Origin: Tubiluchus corallicola
Taxonomy: Eukaryota > Priapulida > Priapulimorpha > Priapulimorphida > Tubiluchidae
Assembly (NCBI GenBank): GCA_030141605.1
Contig: JAQGDQ010000351.1
Location: forward strand, 1 to 64,000
Length of the DNA: 64,000 nt
Direction: 5' to 3'
Shown: in pieces, positions 1-11,600 of the stretch
How positions within the stretch are numbered: the first letter of the stretch is position 1
Layout: the number at the start of each line of letters is the position of its first letter
Translations under genes and position numbers: made by a program
The notes under the pieces: generated by a model
The model's input: the letters and a program-made list of their open reading frames with translations, nothing else
What the model was told of the DNA's origin: nothing
Databases searched by the model: none

Positions 1-2265
1 CATCATTATTATAAAGTTACTTTTTTCTAAAACGTTTATGTTTCACTATGTCGTACTCATAATTCTCGACAGAAATCGCCAGTTTCCTATTTGGGCTGCC
101 CCTGTACGACACTGCTTTTTCGCAAATTTAGCACGTGTGTCCTACTTCGGCTAGTGGGTTACTCGGAGCCCTACAGATAGATTTGGCTGAAGTTGTTGAA
201 CATCATTATTTATCTTACTTAGCTATTCAAGTTGTTTTAGGCTTGCCAGTTGGTTGTTTGCTAGGTTTTGAGGCTTCCGTTAAGGCGATTCTTTTGGTGC
301 TTCATTTGGTAATCTCATAGGATGTCCTAGCCATCATAATCTTCCGATCATGACTTATGAACTCCAATAAATTTTTATAAGTTCATAACATCTTTTCAAC
401 TTTTATAAAAGGCAATATGAAAAATCATCCTAGTTAGCCTCATGGCTTTTAATTTATTCATTTTTATTTTATTGCAGCTATATCGACGACTATGACAGCG
501 ATCAGAAAAAGCACCAAAAATTGTTTCGTTAAAGACAAAAATAAGATGAGGCAGTACTAACTGACAAGGAAAAATTTCTTATAATACTACACGGTTACAC
601 ACACTCAAACATGCAGTACACAGTCTTGATTGGAGTTTTCATTTTTATGTGATTATTATTGTCATTGTTGCTGGTGATACTGCTGCTTGAGTGCTTGTCT
701 GAAACCCATTTATTGTGGCTGAAATATCAAAATGTCTACCGGCCAATTTGTTTAAGAAGCGACTCAGACCATATACCCGGGACCATGATTTACACTGGAT
801 CTGAGAATAGGACCACAATTATGTCATATCTTGTTTAACTTGTAGTAACACTACTGAAGTTAGCACAACCTTTTTTGATCATAACACAGCAGCTGCAGGA
901 TAGGGGTGAGCATCGAACGTTCGAGTTCTTTTTAGTTCGAACTCGATTCGAATCCAAAACTATAGATTCGAATAATTCAGCACTTCAATCACATATGTTC
1001 CTGATCACTAAAACGATTGAAACAACATGCAATTAGCATAATTTAGCTGTGATTTCTGCGCACAACTTTAAGCAAATTACTAGTCGTTTTATTGCAGAAC
1101 AAAATCTACAATCTACATGATCTTTGTAAGACTAATTTTTACTGGTGGTTCGAAAACTTGTTCGAAAATCGTTCAATCTCAATTCGAATTCGGTTCAAAT
1201 TCGAAACACTGAAGTTCGGTTCGATTCGAATTCGAAAGTCACAAATTCGGTTCGATTCGAATTCGCTTTCTGGTAGAGAATGCTCACCCCTTCTGCAGGA
1301 TAGCCAACAGCAGCAGTAGCACCACCACCACTGCCATCATAACTCATATTTTATTAAAGGCAGTATTTCTTCAATTTCTGTGTCTTTTATGATTTTTTCT
1401 TGTGCAACTCAGTTTTACCGTGCACCGACTGCAAAACGTCTGGGGCAAGCTGTTCCTAGATAAATGCATATAAAAAATCATTAAAATTGCCGCAATAGTC
1501 ACTTCCTCTTTTTACACTTTGTTCGCAAGCATGTATGAGTTCGTAGCCTTTGCCCGAAATCAAGTTTGTGCATATTATACACCGACACGCGTCTCGTATT
1601 AAAAGCGTTCTTCTACTGCTGATTTATGGAGACCGTGGTTCAGATTGGTCTGCCTTCAGACAGGTTTATTTTATTTTTTAACTTTTATTTTAGAATTCTG
1701 CCTGCCCAATGTCTACAATAGACGTGACGAGCGTATGATGATGATGATGTTCAGATTGGTCATATCTTCTTTACAATCTTCGTTGCAATGACATCAGCAC
1801 TTAGAGTTGTGTATGGTCCCTTCTCATATTCATCGATAGATGGTGCATTGACAGTATCAGCTGAGAGTGAATTCCATATGGATGGGCCATACGAGAGACA
1901 AAAAGATGACAACTGATGTTGGTTCGGCTATATTCGATGAAGAGTTTGGAACCATGGCCTGTATGGTCTTGAGAAGAAATTTTGTACAATTAAGAATCCT
2001 TTCAGAATTTTATAACAATTGACAAAATCAGCAGTACATCGGCGTTGTTCCTCACTGAGAGGACATCACTGCAGGATGTGCATCGTGGACTAGCCTCATA
2101 CACCTGTCTTGAGTTTTCTCCAAAGCATCTTTGAGAGTAACAACTGCGGTGACTACACTACTGATGCATATTCCAAAATAGTATGAGTAACTGCTTTGTG
2201 TAGAGGGACTATAATATTAGCAGATCTTGATACTGCACAGCTTTTGATCATACCAATTCGACGAT
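1..2265. repeat. Left arm of a giant inverted repeat
   Basis: This arm is the reverse complement of 4721-6985: base x pairs with base 6986-x. The outer part (1 to about 2150) looks almost identical to its partner; I saw only a two-base difference near 322. About six differences cluster in the last 110 bases next to the spacer. The match runs to base 1, so the arm probably continues left of the window. It contains, inverted, a LINE 3' fragment (about 164-370), a hAT MITE (901-1292), a GAT-rich LINE tail (about 1680-1750) and the end of a LINE reverse transcriptase (about 1760-2265). It contains no host gene. At 2266 it breaks into a G/T-rich stretch unrelated to the other arm, so this arm looks like the derived copy. 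Confidence 0.95.
901..1292 (-). mobile_element. Non-autonomous hAT element (MITE), left-arm copy
   Basis: The 392-bp element is bounded by TAGGGGTGAGCA and TGCTCACCCCTT and flanked by the 8-bp duplication CTGCAGGA (893-900 and 1293-1300), the hallmark of hAT transposition. It has no coding capacity. It is unusually rich in TTCGAA (10 copies by my count), arranged as overlapping TTCGATTCGAATTCGAA-like strings near both ends. It was present before the inverted duplication, because the mirror copy lies at 5694-6085. An unoccupied version of the target site is found at about 12377. Confidence 0.88.
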
Positions 2266-4720
2266 TGTTGGTTTTTGTGTGGGTTTTTTGGTTTGGTTGT
2301 GTGTTGTTGTTTTTTTTGTCCACTAATAAAACGATTTGACATTGGCAGAACTTGGCAGTGGTACAATGTTTGTTCAAGCGTCCGTGGATGTGTAGTTATA
2401 TTGTGGACTATTTAGTTCTATAAATGGGCATTCTATGAAAATAAGGTTTACTGGGCTAAACTTCTTGGCCTTGCCAGCCTGCAGTAATAAAATTTCGTAA
2501 GTTTTAAACTGTTACCTTATTAGTTACCTGACTGGAGGATTTGTGGCTTCAAATTACAATTACCCTAGCAACTGGTCTTATAGCATATAGCCACCAATCA
2601 CTGACTAGTGTCATAGAAAGTTCACAGTTTAATTACGTTTTACATTCATAACTACTACCATCAGTACAGTAGTTAACAACATCAGGCATCAAAGTGCTTG
2701 GACGTGTGAAATATTTTGCAGACTGATTGTTTACAAGGAACAGCATCAAACATTATGTAACGAAGTTTTATCATGCTAAACATAGAGGTCCATCACCGGG
2801 TCGCCAATTTTTGATCTTTGGGACACTTGTACGATTTTCCACATGTGCTTACCTTTTACTTTCTAGCCATTTAAGCTTTAATTACCATTAAAATTAAAGG
2901 CAGTATTTAAGGCGGATGATTTGATCATCTTTCCTTTGGTATAAGTTATTTACATTTTTTATTGTAATTAGACAATTACTACATAATCATGGGAAAAAGT
3001 GAAAAATTAATCAACTTCAAAAGCCACTTTCACCAATCAATGAGCCACCCTTAATTACGTAAAAAGCAATAAGATAATAGTCACGGTAACCAGCCACAAA
3101 ATGGTACTTACATTAATCAAAAAGGTTTCATAAAATTAACTGACTTACTCAGCACCATTTTAGATCTTATGTTTTAGTTTTTAAAGCAAAAGCTAATAAA
3201 AGTCGCCTCTGAAATTTGTGGCATGTGACTTCTTTAAATAGTGTGAATATCTGAATATACACGAGCTACTCAACACTTGCGACCACCTATTCTTGATACC
3301 CGGAAACAGTATGAGGAAAAATTAAAATCAGTAAGAATGGCAAGAAATTTTTTCGTTACAGCAAACGCGTTTTAAAACCCGTGAACAGTATAAGCAGAAT
3401 CGTAAATCAACAAGATATTGTCACCAATCCTGCCACTATTGCTTCTACAATAAATGATACTTTTGCCTCTTTTTTTTTGCTCAAGAATCTGAGAACATTG
3501 AAATACCCATCTCATCTGATGGTTGGAATTGCAATAGTATAACTAATGTTGTCTTTTCGATAAATGAGGTATATCTCAAACTCATTAAGTTATTAGCCTT
3601 TTAAAGTCATAGGCTCAGACAATGTTCATGGTTTTAATGACTGTGCCCTCCAGCTTGCTTTACCACTGTTTTTGGTTTTTAAGAAAAATATTGACTCTTG
3701 CGAAGTTCTGTTAAACTATCTTGTCTCAAATGTCACTCCTGTTCCGAAGAAATCTTCTGCAACTCCTTCATGCTATGACTTAAAGCCTATTTTTTTAACA
3801 TCAGACGGTGCCAAATGCCTTGAGTCCAGTATATGGAATGAAGCACTTCTATTTCTTGTCAGGTCTGAACATATTTGCAAAAATCAGCATGGTTCATTAC
3901 CAAATCACTTTGTTGTAACTAATTTACTCTCTTGCTTAAATAAATGGACTAAATTTTTTGATGATCCATTCATACCTGGTATTGATATTTTATACTTAGA
4001 CTTTAGAAAAGCTTTTGACTCTGTGCCTCTAAGATGGTTACTGCTCAAGATAGAGTTCTCAGGAATCCGTGATAATTTATTAAAGTGATTTGATTTTTCT
4101 TAACTCATTGTAGACAACAAAATGTTATTAATGGTATAACTACAACCTAACAACCAGTAGCTAGTGGAATCCTCCAAGGTACCCTTTTTGGCCCTTACTG
4201 CTTTCATATTTTTATAAATGACATTACTAATTGTGTGTCTCCTGGTACAAGCATTTCTTTATTTGTAGATGATCTTAAGCCCTATCGCCCAATCTGGGGT
4301 GACATATACTAATTTATTTTACAAAATGATCTCAATGAAATTGAAAAATGGTGCAATGAATGGTTGATGCAACTTAAGAGAAGTGTTGCTTATTACGTGT
4401 GTGGAATAAATCTCACACACCAATGCTCTCACACTAATATCAGAGCTCATTTCTTCTCTTCTCGTGTCGTGGGCCCTTGGAATTCACTTAATAGTGAAAC
4501 AGATGACGCATCAAATCTGCCGCAATTTCGCAAATTGTTGAGGAAAGACCGTCAATAACCATGTTGTGGTTAGGTCTTTTAAACTTTGTAAGCAAGCAAG
4601 TACCACATTACATTAGTGATGGAGTCATAGAAGAGAAATCTATTGTACGTGATTTAGGCATCTACATATCCAATGACCTAAAGTGGAATACCCATGTTCA
4701 TCATATAATAGCTCAAGCAT
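2266..4720. other. Spacer (loop) of the giant inverted repeat
   Basis: This sequence occurs once and separates the two 2265-bp arms. It starts with a G/T-rich tract (about 2266-2330), continues as AT-rich sequence in which I see no gene to about 3300, and then holds the body of a decayed LINE reverse transcriptase on the plus strand that runs on without a break into the right arm. Confidence 0.9.
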
Positions 4721-5225
4721 ATCGTCGAATTGGTATGATCAAATGCTGTGTTGTTTCAAGATCTGCTAATATTATAGTGCCTCTACACAAAGCAGTTGCT
4801 CATACTATTTTGGAATATGCATCAGTAGTGTAGTCACCGCAGTTGTTACTCTCAAAGATGCTTTGGAGAAAACTCAAGACAGGTGTATGAGGCTAGTCCA
4901 CGATGCACATCCTGCAGTGATGTCCTCTCAGTGAGGAACAACGCCGATGTACTGCTGATTTTGTCAATTGTTATAAAATTCTGAAAGGATTCTTAATTGT
5001 ACAAAATTTCTTCTCAAGACCATACAGGCCATGGTTCCAAACTCTTCATCGAATATAGCCGAACCAACATCAGTTGTCATCTTTTTGTCTCTCGTATGGC
5101 CCATCCATATGGAATTCACTCTCAGCTGATACTGTCAATGCACCATCTATCGATGAATATGAGAAGGGACCATACACAACTCTAAGTGCTGATGTCATTG
5201 CAACGAAGATTGTAAAGAAGATATG
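3300..5225 (+). pseudogene. Decayed LINE reverse transcriptase (family A, CR1/L2-like)
   Basis: Pieces of one non-LTR reverse transcriptase can be read in changing frames. About 3390-3500 resembles the region just before the RT fingers (INDTFASFF). At 3672-4088 is the RT core ending in YLDFRKAFDSVPLRWLL, the first catalytic Asp region. At about 4250-4275 is a LFVDDLK version of the F/YADD box. At 4561-4833 is the thumb-like segment (DLGIYISNDLKWNTHV). From about 4930 to 5220 the C-terminal end can be read in another frame, up to a CATCAT-rich tail. A second, separate C-terminal fragment (SSRVVGPWNSLN, 4364-4558) is embedded upstream of 4561, so the copy is rearranged or composite. Frameshifts and stops make it inactive. 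Confidence 0.8.
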
Positions 5226-5693
5226 ACCAATCTGAACATCATCATCATCATACGCTCGTCACGTCTATTGTAGACATTGGGCAGGCAGAATTCTAAAATA
5301 AAAGTTAAAAAATAAAATAAACCTGTCTGAAGGCAGACCAATCTGAACCACGGTCTCCATAAATCAGCAGTAGAAGAACGCTTTTAATACGAGACGCGTG
5401 TCGGTGTATAATATGCACAAACTTGATTTCGGGCAAAGGCTACGAACTCATACATGCTTGCGAACAAAGTGTAAAAAGAGGAAGTGACTATTGCGGCAAT
5501 TTTAATGATTTTTTATATGCATTTATCTAGGAACAGCTTGCCCCAGACGTTTTGCAGTCGGTGCACGGTAAAACTGAGTTGCACAAGAAAAAATCATAAA
5601 AGACACAGAAATTGAAGAAATACTGCCTTTAATAAAATATGAGTTATGATGGCAGTGGTGGTGGTGCTACTGCTGCTGTTGGCTATCCTGCAG

Positions 5694-6085
5694 AAGGGGT
5701 GAGCATTCTCTACCAGAAAGCGAATTCGAATCGAACCGAATTTGTGACTTTCGAATTCGAATCGAACCGAACTTCAGTGTTTCGAATTTGAACCGAATTC
5801 GAATTGAGATTGAACGATTTTCGAACAAGTTTTCGAACCACCAGTAAAAATTAGTCTTACAAAGATCATGTAGATTGTAGATTTTGTTCTGCAATAAAAC
5901 GACTAGTAATTTGCTTAAAGTTGTGCGCAGAAATCACAGCTAAATTATGCTAATTGCATGTTGTTTCAATCGTTTTAGTGATCAGGAACATATGTGATTG
6001 AAGTGCTGAATTATTCGAATCTATAGTTTTGGATTCGAATCGAGTTCGAACTAAAAAGAACTCGAACGTTCGATGCTCACCCCTA
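5694..6085 (+). mobile_element. Non-autonomous hAT element (MITE), right-arm copy
   Basis: This is the mirror copy of 901-1292, flanked by TCCTGCAG on both sides (5686-5693 and 6086-6093). The insertion splits the sequence GGCTATCCTGCAG/CTGCTGTGTTATGATC. The related unsplit sequence, GGCTATCCTGTAGCTGGTG, survives at about 12373-12391, which confirms both ends of the element and the 8-bp target duplication without a database. Confidence 0.88.
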
Positions 6086-6615
6086 TCCTGCAGCTGCTGT
6101 GTTATGATCAAAAAAGGTTGTGCTAACTTCAGTAGTGTTACTACAAGTTAAACAAGATATGACATAATTGTGGTCCTATTCTCAGATCCAGTGTAAATCA
6201 TGGTCCCGGGTATATGGTCTGAGTCGCTTCTTAAACAAATTGGCCGGTAGACATTTTGATATTTCAGCCACAATAAATGGGTTTCAGACAAGCACTCAAG
6301 CAGCAGTATCACCAGCAACAATGACAATAATAATCACATAAAAATGAAAACTCCAATCAAGACTGTGTACTGCATGTTTGAGTGTGTGTAACCGTGTAGT
6401 ATTATAAGAAATTTTTCCTTGTCAGTTAGTACTGCCTCATCTTATTTTTGTCTTTAACGAAACAATTTTTGGTGCTTTTTCTGATCGCTGTCATAGTCGT
6501 CGATATAGCTGCAATAAAATAAAAATGAATAAATTAAAAGCCATGAGGCTAACTAGGATGATTTTTCATATTGCCTTTTATAAAAGTTGAAAAGATGTTA
6601 TGAACTTATAAAAAT

Positions 6616-6822
6616 TTATTGGAGTTCATAAGTCATGATCGGAAGATTATGATGGCTAGGACAGCTTATGAGATTACCAAATGAAGCACCAAAAGAATCG
6701 CCTTAACGGAAGCCTCAAAACCTAGCAAACAACCAACTGGCAAGCCTAAAACAACTTGAATAGCTAAGTAAGATAAATAATGATGTTCAACAACTTCAGC
6801 CAAATCTATCTGTAGGGCTCCG
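6616..6822 (+). mobile_element. LINE family-B 3' fragment (mirrored at about 164-370)
   Basis: The stretch matches the end of the LINE at 31480-32560: GATGGCTAGGACA, ATTACCAAATGAAGCACC, then a block reading as LNEALKP-like residues, and an ending GTTCAACAACTT..CAAATCTATC. It is a short inactive fragment. After it comes a short motif (CCGAGTAACCCACTAGCC and neighbours) that also occurs near 7450-7490. Confidence 0.7.
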
Positions 6823-7132
6823 AGTAACCCACTAGCCGAAGTAGGACACACGTGCTAAATTTGCGAAAAAGCAGTGTCGTACAGGGGCAGCCCAAATAGG
6901 AAACTGGCGATTTCTGTCGAGAATTATGAGTACGACATAGTGAAACATAAACGTTTTAGAAAAAAGTAACTTTATAATAATGATGGATACTGCTTGACAA
7001 TTTACAATGTATTTTTTACAATAATATTATCATTATTATTACCTCTCATATCATCATAACATTAGACTAAGTATCTCACGCTTTAACGAGAGAAACTATG
7101 TAGGGCACATAACTCGCTAACCCGTTTGCTTA

Positions 7133-7600
7133 GTTGAAAACAATTATTTGTCCAAGAGGGAGTGAGAAAGATTACCTGTCTGTAAAGCAAGACAAAATAA
7201 AAAATGATAATTATGCCTTAAGCAAAAGTTGGAATCGCCTAAAAAGTGCACTTATTTCACTTCAAAGAACATTAATATTGGCAAATATTAATTCTACTAA
7301 CATCAGATGTATAATAAATTATTCAACGTGTATTGACATTTCTAATTATTATTATTATTACATAAAGGAGAACGGACGGTGTCAGTACGCTTAACGAACT
7401 CAATTCGCGACCTACTCTAATGTCCTACTTGGGCTAGCCCATGTGCACCAATTGTCTTACTTCGGCTAGTGGTTTACTCGGCACCCAACACTATCTTTAG
7501 GAGTAGAAGAACTTACGCTGTTAGCTGCAGATTGAAGTGGGTGAAATACTCTGAGTTTATACCTCAATGCCTACAATAGGTGGAATGAGATTTTGAAGAA
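7133..7600 (+). mobile_element. Mixed repeat debris with a LINE family-B tail
   Basis: 7133-7394 is an open but unrecognised stretch with a (TTA)n run at about 7347-7361. At about 7404-7490 two short motifs resembling CCTACTTCGGCTAGTGG recur, also seen at 138-160. 7489-7600 matches the terminal part of the family-B LINE (CTATCTTTAGGAGTAGAAGA, GTTAGCTGCAGAT, AGGTGGAATGAGA..TTTGAAGAA). No intact gene is seen. Confidence 0.55.
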
Positions 7601-8296
7601 GATTTTGTATAACAAAAACAAAAAACTTCCAAATGATATGAATGTATATATATATATTGATGGATCTTTGATTGAGCGTGTAAACACTTTCAAATTTTTG
7701 GGAATAGTCCTGCACGAAAATTTAGATTGGAAGCCTCATATAAACATGATAAGTCAAAAAATTGCAAAAAAACATTGGATTAATTTCATTTATCAAAAAC
7801 AGACTATGTAAATTTCATTTATTATCTTTATATAATTAATACATTAATTTTGCCTTACTTAACTTAATGTTGTGTGCTATGGGGCAGAACTTATCCTACG
7901 AACCTGGTTATCTTAAATAGACATCAAAGAAAATTTCTCCATATTAGGGATGGTCTCTCAAAATATACAACAGTACCTAAATCATTATTTCAAAACAGTA
8001 ATATTTTAATTTTAGAAGATTTAATTTTATTTAACCTTTCTATGTATATGTACAAAACACTTTTCCGTTTGTTTCCAACTACTTTCATTAATCCAGTATT
8101 ACGTAACCAAACACAATATAGCACATATTTTAATGAATATCTTATACCCTATTGTAGAACAAATCTTGGTAGACGTTTTCTTAAATTCACAGCCCCCTTA
8201 CAATGGAACAATATTCCTCCAAACATAAAAAGCAGCAAATCTATAAATATTTTTAAAAAATCTTTGAAACGTCATATGTTTTTGTCTTATGTCTAA
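7593..8296 (+). pseudogene. C-terminal fragment of a LINE reverse transcriptase (family A-like)
   Basis: Two readable blocks belong to one RT C-terminus. 7593-7811 has the FKFLGIVLHENLDWKPHI motif typical of the thumb region just after the RT core. 7874-8296 carries the LWG..YPTNL and FKFTAPLQWNNIPPNIK-type segments that end CR1/L2-like RTs. About 20-60 bp are lost or shifted between them (about 7780-7870), and the catalytic core is missing, so it is dead. It lies directly upstream of the palmitoyltransferase gene. Confidence 0.75.
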
Positions 8297-8636
8297 TAAT
8301 GAATAATCCTCTTAGTTGGCGATTCGTACTAATGTGTGATCCCTCGTTTATATTTGTTCACTGTATTTGCAATAATTTTTTTTCCTTTGTTTGAACCATT
8401 CATTACCTGAAACTTCATTTTTATTTATTTTTGTTACAGCTTAAAGATGTGTCCTCTAATTCAAAGACGTCAGTTGTCTATTATTTTTACTTCAATTAAA
8501 TTCTACAAATTATTTGTATTTCATGTGTAGGCCTACGTATCTGCCCTAATTGCAACACACTTGGTACTACAGCTATAGTACTTGCCATAGCAGTTTTTAG
8601 CTATATATTTCGCAACTGGCCAGAGTGACTACGACA

Positions 8637-11600
8637 ATGAACCAATCACAAAGCACAAATATTACAACAAGTGGTGTAGCGTTGTTGATCGAAGCAGCCA
8701 GTAATGCAAATGCTGTCTACTGTGAAAAATTTTTAGCCGAAAAACCGGAGCTGGTAAATGAAAAGGGTAAGATAACTATGCAAACTTCATTTTAACTTTT
8801 GAGACTACTTTTTCAGTCATACTCTAAGTTTCCCTACTTTAACGGTTTTGCTGGCTGCTGTTGTACAATTACAACATCATTATGAAGCATGAGCTTTTGC
8901 AATGGCAGGTGGCACCTTAAAAATCTTAAGTTAAACATACATAAGACTGGTGTATAATCATCTTATAAGTCTACGATGGTGTTGAATGGTTGTGACATGA
9001 CGAGTAGGTCAAGTACAGTCTTAATGGTGAAATAATTAAGAAGTACCATTTCAAATGTGTCTAGCATTGGGACAGATGGATATGGCATGTATTTACAAAG
9101 CCTCGGCACACCAGGAGGCTAGTTGGACAGGTTGGCAGGTGGCCATAACCCGTAACATCGAGGCTGGCACATAACTCAGCCTTTTCTCATAGTACTTGAG
9201 AAAATACCTAATAAGGAGCTGATTACGCCCGGAAAGGCAGCCAGAAAGTCTTATTCGAATGGCAGATAGCTTAATAATACCTGATTAAATGTGACAACAT
9301 CATCCTTCAACCTTTGTCAAAAAAAATAACAAGAAATATACTAGTACTATAGCAGATAAAACTGTACAGAAGCAGTTTTCCTGGTGGTCACTTATCTAGT
9401 TACCAACACAGATGCTTAATTTACAGAGCCAAACCACTATGATCACTCAGCTGTTGATTTGTGCTCTAAATTTTAACACCATATGGCTGTTTTTAAGAAC
9501 TTATTGTTAAAAAGTAGTTTCTTTTAATACAAGCTACTAATTAACTTGGTAAACTTTTGTATCTTTTTTGAAGGATGGAATGGCCTGACTGCTCTACATA
9601 GGAGTTGCTTACGCGGTGACGTCATGACTACACAGGTGCTCTTGGATGCTGGAGCTGATCCAAACAGTACCAATGATGCGGGAGAAACTCCATTCCATCT
9701 TGCAGCAAAACGTGGTAGGATGTTTTGAGAAGTCAAGTACTTAAAATGAATCGTTTGGCAACAGTTGAGCTCTAACACATGTACTTTCACTTGCAATACT
9801 TACAGACGACTAATAATGTAATTTATCAAAAAGTCTTTTTGTCAATGATGCCTACCAATGATAAATTTTACAGGATACTTACCTTGCTGGATTGCTGGCT
9901 CTCTCTAAAATTAATACTATGTCCACTTTACACAGTAATCTTATCTACTATGTATAAGTTTCACTTTTGTCTTGGCTGTCTACCTGTATATTATTATAGT
10001 GAAAAATTCTGGTACCACTGTCATTTTTCTTTAGAGAAATTTGCCTCAATTACAGAATAAGACAGCATATAAGTGACACAAAATTTCAAGACAAGATTTT
10101 TAGCTTTATGTAGGAATAGTATTTTCTTGCATTTGAATAGCTGATCTTTAATATTGTGCTGGAGAGATTACAGTCTTAGTCAGAACTATGTAGAGTTAAT
10201 ACTGGCAAAGATTTTTACTCAACAAAAATTATTCGGACTTAAATAACTTGAAATATTGTATTAATTCTGAGCTTTCTTAGTGACTACATGATTGACCAAC
10301 TTTATCATTACTCGAGTTTACTTATTGGCTAGAATTATTATTAGAGCTCTTATAATTTTTTGTGCTTGTATACTTTAGGCATATTAGCTGTCATTGGATT
10401 GTTAGTAGAACATGGGGCATTGGTGAATGCAATTGATGATCTTGGTAAACATGCCATGCATCACGCTGCACAGAGCGGGTGGAGGTAAGTATAATATTCA
10501 TCACAAATTAGATATTTTACAGTTATTTGATTTGCATATACAAGTCTATGTTACTACCATTATTATGTAATGATGTTTTCTCGTGCCGTTGGTCAGCTGT
10601 CACTGATAGTTGGTGGTTTACAGCAGCCATTATCTTGCTGTTTTGAAGAAAATGGCTGAGTTTTACGGTCACTTCTTATACTTTTATGCATTAAAAGAAG
10701 CAAAATTGAAAAGGCTATTCTGCTAGTGTAATTGTTCTGTTACAATCAGGATTTCAATTTACCACACACTTTTATTTTAGTAATTTCAGCTTGAATATTA
10801 TAATTTTAATTTTAGTGATTATTTGGTTCAACCTGTATTTTTTAAATGAATACATATCATTAATCAGCGCTAAATGATCGGATAATAGGTTTATAGTAAA
10901 CTGATGTAATTGCTTCTCACGTGAAGACAGTCATGTAGTCATTGAAATACAAGAAAACATTTGTGAAACTAATTAACTTTCTGAATGAAGGAGTAACTTA
11001 GCAATTATTTAATGTCATGCATTTAATTTTTGTAGCATAGTTATGCATTATCTAACGGAAGTTCATCAAGTAAGTTATAACTGTGCTGACAGCCGACTGC
11101 AGACTCCGCTGCACATAGTATGTCAGCATGCTCATCTGGATGCTGTACGATATCTGCTGCACAATCAAGTATGTAACTTTACTATTGCAGTATACAGGTC
11201 ACAGAATGATTAGAGACAGAAAAAAATTTCTTTGTAATGTTATTGTGTTCGTTCTTCATGAAATGATTGGATAAACATGATCGGCTTGAACCGGCTACAG
11301 TAAATAATGCGTTTATGAAAGGTTCAGCTGAACTAAATGTGGGCTTATTCCTCAAAGTGCACTATATTGTGCCTTGGTCTCCCTTCCTCAAACTGGTCCT
11401 TCAGCCTTTCGCGCATAGCTAAATTTTACAATATATGCCTTATTATTGAAATTTTATTCATTTTAGAAAGTTGATGTTTTAAGAACAGACCTTTATGGGA
11501 ACACGGCATTGCATTACGCTGCCATACATCGGTCTGTTGATATCTGCTGGTTGTTGTTGTCTGCACCAGGTGGCAGGAGTGCGCTGTTGTTACCAAATAA

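Larger units (their letters stand above)
4721..6985. repeat. Right arm of the giant inverted repeat
   Basis: This is the mirror image of 1-2265. Unlike the left arm, its inner edge is continuous with the upstream LINE reverse transcriptase (the AQAYRRIGMIK reading runs through 4721), so this arm is probably the original and the left arm its inverted copy. It contains the RT C-terminus (4721-5220), a CATCATCAT-rich tail with a GGACATNGGGCAGGCAG-type motif also found at about 47110-47165, a hAT MITE (5694-6085), the flanking repeat shared with 12300-12530, and a family-B LINE 3' fragment (about 6616-6822). Confidence 0.95.

Noticed and set aside
1801-1989. Identical small ORFs at 135-320/6666-6851, 1092-1319/5667-5894 and 1801-1989/4997-5185
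   Set aside because: They are mirrored only because the palindrome arms are mirrored, and they lie in LINE or MITE sequence in the wrong frame.
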